Origin: Cotesia glomerata
Lineage: Eukaryota; Arthropoda; Insecta; Hymenoptera; Braconidae
Direction of reading: 5' to 3'
DNA: 64,000 nt
NCBI RefSeq assembly: GCF_020080835.1
Contig: NC_058162.1
Location: 23,318,144 to 23,382,143 of the forward strand
Of this stretch, positions 55,540 through 64,000 are shown piece after piece (the first letter of the stretch is position 1; each line of letters starts with the position of its first letter). A program made the position numbers and the translations under genes. The notes under the pieces are model-generated. The model was not told the DNA's origin. It saw only the letters and a program-made list of their open reading frames with translations, and ran no database searches.

Positions 55540-58500
55540 TTTTCCTCCCTATTCAGCCCTCTGTAACTTCGTTTCTGTTGATTTAAAAAAAAATAGACTT
55601 AGACAATTTTGTAGAGAATTGAATTTCCTATAAGATAATTAAGAGCAAAATTAAAAAAAAAAAATTATTCGTTATTTTAAAAATAAAAAAAAAAAAAAGA
55701 AATTTTACAATGTTATTTAAATGGGAAAGGAGACCCGACTATGTGCCAGCTCGATTTTTGAGATAATGAGTTCAAACTTTAGGAGAATTTTTTTTTTTCA
55801 TTGAAGAAACTTTTAAGATACGTTTAATCGAAAAAAAAAAATTTTTTTTTGACAGTCCAATATATATATTGTTCTAATATAATAAATATAATATTTTGTT
55901 CTATAACTTTATAATATTATGTTTTATAACTCTGTATTATTATTGTAATACTTTTTTTTATAATTTTATATAATATAATTATATTGTTATTATTATAATC
56001 ATTAGCTACATGTGCTATTTAGATTAACGATATGTAACTTTTTGTAACTTTGTTATTGGCCTTGTAATAATTCATTAATTATTTTTTTCCTTCTATTCAG
56101 TCCTCTGTAACTTCGTTTCTGTTGATTTAAAAAAAAAATAGACTCAGACAATTTTGTAGAGAATTGAATTTCCTATAAAGTAGTTAAGAGCAAAATTAAA
56201 AAAAAAATTTTATTTGTGTAGTTATTTAAAAAAAAAAAAATTTATTGTTATTTAAATGGAAAAGAAGACCTCTCTTTGTGCCAGTTTGATTTTTGAGATG
56301 AGTTCAAACTTTCGGAGAATTTTTTTTTTATATTGAACAAACTTTTAAGATAAGTTTAATCGAAGAAAAAGGTTTTTGATCAGTCTAATATATATATTAT
56401 TATAATATATTGTTCTATAACTTTATAATATTGTGTTTTATAACCCTGTATTATTATTGTAATATTTTTTTTATAATTTTATATAATATAATTATATTGT
56501 TATTATTAATCATTAGCTATATGTGCCATTTAGATTAACAATATGTAACTTTTTGTAACTTTGTTATTGGCCTTGTAATAATTCATTAATTATTTTTTTC
56601 CTCCTATTCAGTCCTCTGTAACTTCGTTTCTGTTGATTTAAAAAAAAAATAGACTTAGACAATTTTGTAGAGAATTGAATTTCCTATAAAGTAGTTAAGA
56701 GCAAAATTTAAAAAAAAATTTTATTTGTGTAGTTATTTAAAAAAAAAAAAAAAAATTTATTATGTTATTTAAATGGAAAAGAAGACCCCTCTTTGTGCCA
56801 GTTTGATTTTTGAGATGAGTTCAAACTTTCGGAGAATTTTTTTTTTTATATTGAACAAACTTTTAAGGTATGTTTAATCGAAGAAAAAGGTTTTTGAACA
56901 GTCTAATATATATATTATTATAATATTTTGTTCTATAACTTTATAATATTGTGTTTTATAACCCTGTATTATTATTGTAATACTTTTTTTTTATAATTTT
57001 ATATAATATAATTTATATTGTTATTATTAATCATTAGCTATATGTGCCATTTAGATTAACAATATGTAACTTTTTGTAACTTTGTTATTGGCCTTGTAAT
57101 AATTCATTAATTATTTTTTTCCTCCTATTCAGTCCTCTGTAACTTCTTTTCTGTTGATTTAAAAAAAATAGACTTAGACAATTTTGTAGAGAATTGAATT
57201 TCCTATAAAGTAGTTAAGAGCAAAATTTAAAAAAATTTTATTTGTGTAGTTATTTAAAAAAAAAAAAAAAAAAATTTATTATGTTATTTAAATGGAAAAG
57301 AAGACCCTCTTTGTGCCAGTTTGATTTTTGAGATGAGTTCAAACTTTCGGAGAATTTTTTTATATTGAACAAACTTTTAAGGTATGTTTAATCGAAGAAA
57401 AAGGTTTTTGAACAGTCTAATATATATATTATTATAATATTTTGTTCTATAACTTTATAATATTGTGTTTTATAACCCTGTATTATTATTGTAATACTTT
57501 TTTTTTATAATTTTATATAATATAATTATATTGTTATTATTAATCATTAGCTATATGTGCCATTTAGATTAACAATATGTAACTTTTTGTAACTTTGTTA
57601 TTGGCCTTGTAATAATTCATTAATTATTTTTTTCCTTCTATTCAGTCCTCTGTAACTTCGTTTCTGTTGATTTAAAAAAAAAATAGACTTAGACAATTTT
57701 GTAGAGAATTGAATTTCCTATAAAGTAGTTAAGAGCAAAATTTAAAAAAAAATTTTATTTGTGTAGTTATTTAAAAAAAAAAAAAAAAATTTATTATGTT
57801 ATTTAAATGGAAAAGAAGACCCCTCTTTGTGCCAGTTTGATTTTTGAGATGAGTTCAAACTTTCGGAGAATTTTTTTTTTTATATTGAACAAACTTTTAA
57901 GGTATGTTTAATCGAAGAAAAAGGTTTTTGAACAGTCTAATATATATATTATTATAATATTTTGTTCTATAACTTTATAATATTGTGTTTTATAACCCTG
58001 TATTATTATTGTAATACTTTTTTTTTATAATTTTATATAATATAATTTATATTGTTATTATTAATCATTAGCTATATGTGCCATTTAGATTAACAATATG
58101 TAACTTTTTGTAACTTTGTTATTGGCCTTGTAATAATTCATTAATTATTTTTTTCCTCCTATTCAGTCCTCTGTAACTTCGTTTCTGTTGATTTAAAAAA
58201 AAAATAGACTTAGACAATTTTGTAGAGAATTGAATTTCCTATAAAGTAGTTAAGAGCAAAATTAAAAAAAAATTTTATTTGTGTAGTTATTTAAAAAAAA
58301 AAAAAAAATTATTATGTTATTTAAATGGAAAAGGAGACCTTTCTTTGTGCCAGTTTGATTTTTGAGATGAGTTCAAATTTTCGGAGAATCCCTGATTCAG
58401 AAAGATGATTTGAAATGATTACCTTCATGTTAATTGTATATCTATATAGTATTCAAATCCGATGCATTTAAATCATTTCAAATAATTTTGAATCATTTTA

Positions 58501-58781
58501 AATTAGATTTCTTAATCAGGGATTTTTTTTTTATATTGAAGAAACTTTTAAGATACGTTTAATAAAAAAAAAAAAGTTTTTTTGATAGTCATATATGTAT
58601 ATATATATTATAATATTTTGTTTTATAACTTTATAATATTATGTTTTATAACTCTGTATTATTATTGTAATACTTTTTTTTATAATTTTATATAATTATA
58701 TTGTTATTATTAATCATTAGCTACATGTGCCATTTAGATTAACAATATGTAACTTTTTGTAACTGTGTTATTGATCTTGTA
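55540..58781. repeat. Tandem array, six units of about 520 bp
   Basis: The anchor CCTCTGTAACTTCGTTTCTG recurs at 55558, 56102, 56613, 57134 (one change), 57647 and 58168, giving steps of 544, 511, 521, 513 and 521. Each unit also has ATAGACTTAGACAATTTTGT, GAGTTCAAACTTTCGGAGAA and AATATGTAACTTTTTGTAAC. Units 2-5 are nearly identical, whereas the first and last are more diverged. No frame runs through a unit. The last unit holds a MITE (58390-58521). The array ends about 120 bases from the 3' end of the ankyrin gene. Confidence 0.9.
58390..58521. mobile_element. CCCTGATTCAG-family MITE inside the tandem array
   Basis: CCCTGATTCAGAAAGATGAT ... ATTTCTTAATCAGGG, 132 bases, inserted in the sixth unit only, right after TTTTCGGAGAAT. 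It matches 40839-40970. Confidence 0.85.
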
Positions 58782-58902
58782 CTGTTGGTTTTTAATAAAA
58801 AAATAAATAAGTAAATATATATTATATATGTATCAAAATAAAATTATTAAGTAATTACTCATGTTTTTCTAATAAAATATTCTTTATCCAATATTAAACT
58901 AT

Positions 58903-61900
58903 TTAAGATCTTTTCGAAAGACGGAATTGATAGATCAAATATCTCAGATCCCGATTACTGAAGTTGTCCATTATGGATCGCATACAAGGATACGGAAATG
59001 TATTGATAACATCAAATATAGTGTAGCAAGAAACTTCATCCAGGAGTTTCTTTCTAATAAAAGCTCTGTAAAAACAGCCACTAATAATTATTTTGAATTT
59101 TGGAAACTCAGATTCATAATTCCCAGACTTCAATGTTTCGAAAATAACCAAATCTTCCAAATACTTGACCATTTTATATAAATCGGCTCGCACAATGTCA
59201 TAATAAGTGACATAATTATTAATCACCGTAGCTTTCATCTTGTCGATTTCTTTGATGTACTCTTCCTCATACCGATACAGGTTGTTAGCCTTTTTCATCA
59301 CTTTCTGATAGTCTTTTTCACAGACGAACTGATTCAGAAGCCTCATTTTTAAAAAATGCTGAGAAATAAAATTGGCAAATCTATATACTTTCAAATGATC
59401 ATCTGTCTCGGTTGGAAATACTTCCCCAAAAAGTAAGTCAACAGGTGTTAATTTTTTAAGGCATATAGACTTCATTTCAGCGCCATATTTTAAAAAATTT
59501 TTAGTTCTATCCGTACATCTTGAATCAAAGGTAGAATGCATGACAGACCAACCATCCTTGGTCCGAATGTTAACATCAAGGCCATGCTCAATAAATATAC
59601 CTAACTGGTCATCAAATTCTTTGTTATATTCGCCCTTTAAAAAAAATCTGAAAAAATAATTGCAATTCAGAAACTCGCTATCAAATTTGACTTTTATCTC
59701 TGGAGAACCAAATTGTTCGACGTTTTCCAGTATAGCCTTAACCTTTTCGGGATTACAAGTCATCAAAAAATGTGTTATTAATTTAAAGATAGTCTTCAAA
59801 TTAAATGAAAGACAGTTTGAAGTAGGTGTAGGAAAAAATAAGTTTATATGAAATGTTAAACACTTCTCCAAAAGATTTTCAGCATGCATATGTAGACCAT
59901 GGTTGATCAAATCATGAAGGAATTGAAAGTAAGCTTCCTTAGTGATGTTATCTTCAGAGATATGATTTATCAAAAGATTGACTACTTCATTCTCATCATC
60001 ATCATTATCATCAATATCATCATTATCATCATCAACGCTTAGATTGACTGCAATTTGTAGAGGATTTTGATGATTTTTATTTTCCGCCATTAGATCGGCG
60101 CCTTCTTCCAATAATTTTTCAACCGCTGTCGTGTTCTGTTTCAAAATCGCCAAATGTAACGGTGTATTCCCCGGGTTTAATGTCGTTTTTGACGAAATCA
60201 GAAGCCATAACTTCTGGAATACAAATAAAATGTTATTAGGTTATATTTAATGAAACTGTAACTAGCAGACACTTAATAGGTTTTAGGATTTTATCAAAAA
60301 ATTAATTATAAAAAAGAAAAATTTTGAGAAAAAAAATTTTTACTTGGAATTATGATAATGAATTTAAGAGACATTTAATCATTTCTAGAATTTGTTTGAT
60401 AAACGAAATTTTTTAAGAATAATTTTATATGTAAAATTATTAAAAAACTAATTTATTTTTTGAATAAAATCCAAAAATTGTCATGTATCTGTTCTAGTAT
60501 CATTTCGAATGCAAATTAAAAAAAAATTATTTTTCAGTACTAAGGTTAAAGCCCCAATTATTGACAGGAGTCTAAATATTGACACCCTAAATTATTTTTA
60601 AATATATTTAATTATCTGTAATAAGAATAACTATCATATAAATTTTTATTAAATTCTAATTAATTGAAAAATTGAAAAAAATTACTGTCAGTTCAAAATA
60701 TTGAATATTAATTATTAAAAATAATAAAGTTAGCACCAGTTCATCAAACCAGCTTATGAGCGTCTACTTTCTTAACAACTTTGGTTAGAAAAGCATTTTT
60801 TTAAATGTCGAGTTTAAATTAATTTCTTCATCAAATTATATGATCTTTTTTTTTTTAATTAAAAATATATGAAAAATTTATAAAATTGAATTGAAATTAA
60901 TTGTATGCTTTATAATAATTATATAATGGGCGTCAATAACTAGTTGATAATTTTTAAGTTGAATCTCATATTGACAGCCAGTCGACAGCGCTATATGACG
61001 CCTTTTTTTTACTTTAACATAAAAATTTACAGTAAGAGTTTGAACTCTTCTGATTCAATAAATTATTTTTAAATTAATTTTTATATTTTTAATAGTAATT
61101 AATCATTTATGGAAATTATTATTAATAAACTTTAATAATATTGATTACTTAATAATAAGTTTCGATAAATAAGAATAAGCAGATGATTCGACGCATGCTT
61201 TGTATATCCGGGTGTCAATAATTGGGACTAAGGTATGTCAATAATTAGATTAATCAGTTTTTTAACCTGTCAATAATTGGTGTATCTGGATACTCTATTT
61301 AATTATTCAAAATTAATTAGTAAATATCACTGATTATCATTAAAAAAAAAAAGAAATTAATTAGTAAAAACATTATTTGAGACATTACCACCAACAAAAT
61401 TCAGCGATATTGATATTTGATTGCTTAAAAAAAAATGAAATCATAAGTTTGTCTCTTATAGTGTCAATAATTAGGACTTTTATCTTACTTCATTTTTAAT
61501 AAAATTAAAAAATTATAAATTGTAAAATTGTAAGCTGATTTAAATATTATGTTGAAATACAATTATGACATTGAAATTAACAGACACTTGACAATTTTTT
61601 AAATTTTCTTTAAAAACAAACTAAGTCTGGAAAATTATTTTCAAAAAATTACATTTATAATTTTTTAGAGTTTCTAAAGATGGAATTTTTTAAATAATTT
61701 TTTTTTCTTATATTTTATTTGTTACAAATATTCTTAAAATTATTAAATATCTGCTAAATTACTTTTCATTAATTTTAAACAAAAATTAAATTAGCCGGCA
61801 TCGGAAAATTTTTATAATTGTTTTGTTGAAAAAAATTATTTTAAAAAGAATAAAAACAAAAAATTTGACATGTTGAAAATTTGAAAAATTCCAAGTGCAA

Positions 61901-62058
61901 TTTTTTAAAGATGTTTTTTTACTTATAATTCTTATTTATTCAAAAAATCAAAAATTTTCTAACATATGTCGGCTAATTCCGGTATCATTAATTTCTATCA
62001 AAATAATATAATAATTTTTAGGTAATAAAAAAAAACTAACCTCAAATATTTTTGCCAT
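58903..62058 (-). CDS. Ankyrin-repeat protein with F-box/PRANC-like C-terminus
   Basis: Two exons on the minus strand: 62058-62041 (MAKIFE, donor GTTAGT) and 60213-58903 (acceptor TATTCCAG), giving 442 residues. An ankyrin repeat starts at residue 20 (GNTPLHLAILKQ, then LLEEGADLMAENK). A strongly acidic Asp/Asn insert (DDDNDDIDDNDDDENE) follows, then degenerate ankyrin-like helices (FIEHGLDVNIRTKDGWSVMH, FLKYGAEMK, LTPVDLLF). The last 45 residues (LLDEVSCYTIFDVINTFPYP, then SNRDLRYLIYQF) have the layout of the F-box-like PRANC module. Ankyrin-PRANC proteins of parasitoid wasps and poxviruses are adaptors to SCF ubiquitin ligases (established); for this gene the role is inferred. Divergent from RtcB with a 586-base shared upstream region. 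Alternative: an ankyrin protein of another class, since several repeats are weak. Confidence 0.75.
60541..61487. mobile_element. Large TATTGACAC-family element in the ankyrin-gene intron
   Basis: TAAGGTTAAAGCCCCAATTA, then TTGACAGGAGTC at the left; GTGTCAATAATTAGGACTTT, then TATCTTA at the right. About 950 bases, versus about 200 in the other copies. The interior contains extra internal TGTCAATAATT words (61208, 61230, 61268) and no long frame. It may be a parental or longer form of the family. Confidence 0.6.
61788..61988. mobile_element. GCCGAC-family MITE in the ankyrin-gene intron
   Basis: ATTAGCCGGCATCGG ... ACATATGTCGGCTAATTCCG, full interior. Confidence 0.65.
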
Positions 62059-62223
62059 AATTTGACAACGCTAATACGGAGCCAAGCTTTTATTAAATAT
62101 AAATCGGCACTATTTTATATTTATATCCCAAAATCCTTAAACAGGACTCGTTCAAGTTCACTACGTACTTAACTGGGCTGAGCTTATTTAGTATACCTTG
62201 CATTGTTTTCCTAGACGAGTCTA

Positions 62224-62352
62224 TTCACACTCAAAAAAGTCCTGATAAATCCACGCCGCGGGAATGTAAGGACCTTTACCTTCACGCCGCGTGGATTTAA
62301 GGTCCTTACATTCACGCGGCGTGGATTTATTAGGACTTTGTTGTGTGTGAAT
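62224..62352. repeat. GC-rich hairpin in the ankyrin/RtcB divergent promoter
   Basis: ATTCACACTCAAAAAAGTCC, then TGATAAATCCACGCCGCG, GGAATGTAAGGACCTT are mirrored by AAGGTCCTTACATTCACG, CGGCGTGGATTTATTAGGAC, TTTGTTGTGTGTGAAT. Within the arms CACGCCGCG and CGCGGCGTG also occur in the loop (CACGCCGCGTGG), so several alternative folds exist. Probably a small foldback element; a regulatory role is unproven. Confidence 0.65.
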
Positions 62353-62490
62353 CCTAGACACTTCTTATTTTCTTATAGATATTCTTTTGAGAGAATTATA
62401 ATAACAGTTACTGTTTTATAAACAGTAACTCTACCCGCGTATCATGCCTGTTCGCTTTTAAACCGAATTTTGCTTTTTTGCGCCAATTTC

Positions 62491-62500
62491 GCGCCATCTG
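62491..62500. promoter_or_regulatory. GCGCCATCTG motif in the RtcB/ankyrin intergenic region
   Basis: It lies 145 bases upstream of the RtcB start codon. It is the same core as the sites upstream of SLC23, NCBP3 and MAPK. A CTCF-like or promoter role is inferred. Confidence 0.35.
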
Positions 62501-62644
62501 TCGTCAGCTTTTTCAAGCCTCTGATCAACTGTCTATTCCAGATTACAACTCCGACCTGCGTAACCTCAAACTGACAGCCGGCTCGCGAACAATTACTATC
62601 AAGAAAATTTTTTATAAATATTAAGTTAGAACAAATTATTAAAA

Positions 62645-62740
62645 ATGGTTGTAAGAAAGTATGAAGATGAGTTAAAATATCTCGAAAAAATTAATGATTA
62701 CTGCTGGCGTATAAAAATGGGATTTCAACCAAATATGAAG
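62645..62740 (+). CDS. RTCB: RtcB tRNA-splicing ligase, first coding exon
   Basis: ATG at 62645 opens 32 codons ending at a clear donor (AAG, GTAATT) in phase 0. The peptide (YEDELKYLEKINDYCWRIKM, then GFQPNMK) matches the conserved N-terminus of eukaryotic RtcB/HSPC117 (pattern Y.DEL..LEKIN..CWRIK.GF.PNM). RtcB is the manganese- and GTP-dependent catalytic subunit of the tRNA ligase complex; it joins tRNA halves after intron removal and XBP1 mRNA in the unfolded-protein response. The rest of the gene lies beyond the window. The divergent neighbour is the ankyrin gene. Confidence 0.88.
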
Positions 62741-64000
62741 GTAATTTTAAAAAATATATTTATAATAAAGTCTACATGTAAAATTACAAACTTTTTTTTT
62801 TAATTATTTGATTTAAATTACCATAATTAAAAAAAAAAAAAACAACAAATAAATAAAATAAAGACACTGGATCTGCAGACAGCTGACAATTTTTTTAGTT
62901 TTGCTTAAAAAATAAATTTCTTAGTATTAAAAAAATTTGTGCTTACATTTTTTTTTATTTATTAATTAATGACATTAAAATGTTCACTTAGCAGTTCACT
63001 TAGCAATGTGAACTTAGCAGTTCACTTAACCATTTTTTAATTTTTTTTAATAAAAAAATTTATGGAAAAATATTATTTTAAAAAACTTGCATTTTTAATT
63101 TTTTAAAATTTCTACGTGTCAATTTTTTTTTCTTATTTTTTACCATAATTTATTTGTTACAAAAATTATTAAATATCTGCTAAATTAATTTTCATTATTA
63201 ATTAAAAAAAAATCATACTCATAATTACACAAATAAAATTGTTTTCAATTTTTTAAATTCAATAATTTAAGAAAATTTTTTAAACTGTCAAATGTTTTTC
63301 AATTTTTCATCAAAATAAATTTATGAAAATTAATTTAACAGACATTTGTTAATTTTAAGAATTTTTTTAACAAATAAATTACGGCAAAAAAATGATAAAA
63401 AAAATTTGACATGTAGAAATTAAAAAAAATTGAAGATGCAATTTTTTTTAAATAATTTTTTTTGAGCAAATTTGGTGTTCAAAAAATTTTTTTAAATGGT
63501 GAAGTAACTGCTAACTTAAATGTCATATAAATTTTGAAAAACTCATTTGTAATTTTACTTGAAAAAAAATTTTTTCAAAACTTTTGCTACTTCTAATTAT
63601 TTTATTTGAAAAGAAACGCCTTCTGCAATCTACAACAATATATTACATTTAAATTATTTAAATTAAATCATTTAGATCATATAAATCATTTTATTTAATT
63701 TAAAATGATATTAAAGTTATCCGACGTTCAAAAATTTTTTTCAACAATTAAATTGGAAGTAAAAAAATACTTTAAAAAATTGTACGTATAATTCTTCAAA
63801 TTTTCTACATGTGCAATTTTTTCGTTTAATTTTATTCTAACAATTTTTTCAATAAAAATATTTATAAATATTTTCAGATGTCAGCTAATTTAATTTTCAT
63901 TTATTTAAGGAGGTTCGAGTGAATCTAATGTAAAAAATAATTTCCAACTTTGAGCTTTGAAATTAAGTATACGTATAAATAAATACGTAATTTATCTAAT
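62741..64000. other. RtcB first intron (continues past the window)
   Basis: AT-rich DNA with MITE debris, including a triple repeat of TTCACTTAGCA / GTTCACTTA words at 62982-63030 and a GCCGAC-family copy near the end. No second exon reached. Confidence 0.5.
63702..63902. mobile_element. GCCGAC-family MITE
   Basis: GATATTAAAGTTATCCGACG ... CAGATGTCAGCTAATTTAAT, full interior. Confidence 0.65.

Overview
This window is a very AT-rich, intron-rich, transposon-saturated stretch of an arthropod nuclear genome, most likely an insect. GT-AG splice sites, long introns, poly(A) signals and canonical animal genes show the eukaryotic origin. The combination of high AT content, dozens of small inverted-repeat elements and an ankyrin protein with an F-box/PRANC-like tail makes a parasitoid wasp (Hymenoptera) my best guess. 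The species assignment is inference only.

Seven protein-coding loci can be supported by splice-joined reading frames. From left to right they are: (1) the 3' exons of an SH3-domain protein (+, 3638-11724); (2) a complete SLC23-type nucleobase/ascorbate transporter (-, 19686-13214), convergent with the SH3 gene; (3) NCBP3, the alternative cap-binding subunit (+, 25404-30603); (4) an ERK-type MAP kinase, the rolled orthologue (-, 42803-36608), convergent with NCBP3; (5) a four-helix TMEM47/claudin-superfamily protein (+, 48393-50784); (6) an ankyrin protein with an F-box/PRANC-like C-terminus (-, 62058-58903); and (7) the first coding exon of RtcB, the tRNA-splicing ligase (+, 62645-62740), divergent from the ankyrin gene. 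A weaker two-exon small-protein candidate lies at 23906-24195, and the last exon of a Kolobok/Mutator-like transposase lies at 23563-23132.

The rest is mostly layered mobile DNA. A 4.8-kb composite bounded by 43-bp perfect inverted repeats (4674-9463) fills one SH3-gene intron and contains at least four further palindromic elements, two with TTAA target sites and one built from a tRNA-Met 3' end. Recurrent MITE families occur throughout: the GCCGAC-ended family (about a dozen copies), the CACTGATAG family, the TATTGACAC family, the AGAACAAGAT family, the GGGTGGCGC family, a 132-bp CCCTGATTCAG family, and two CCCT-ended elements packed with TACGGTA palindromes. There is also a probable solo LTR (28594-29158), a six-copy tandem array of about 520 bp (about 55540-58781), an intronic GC-rich retroposon-like insert (48530-49010), and two hammerhead-ribozyme-like motifs with covarying stems (4551-4590 and 14440-14478).

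The genes are unrelated housekeeping or signalling functions and do not form a pathway. A shared GCGCYATCT-type motif lies upstream of several of the start codons.
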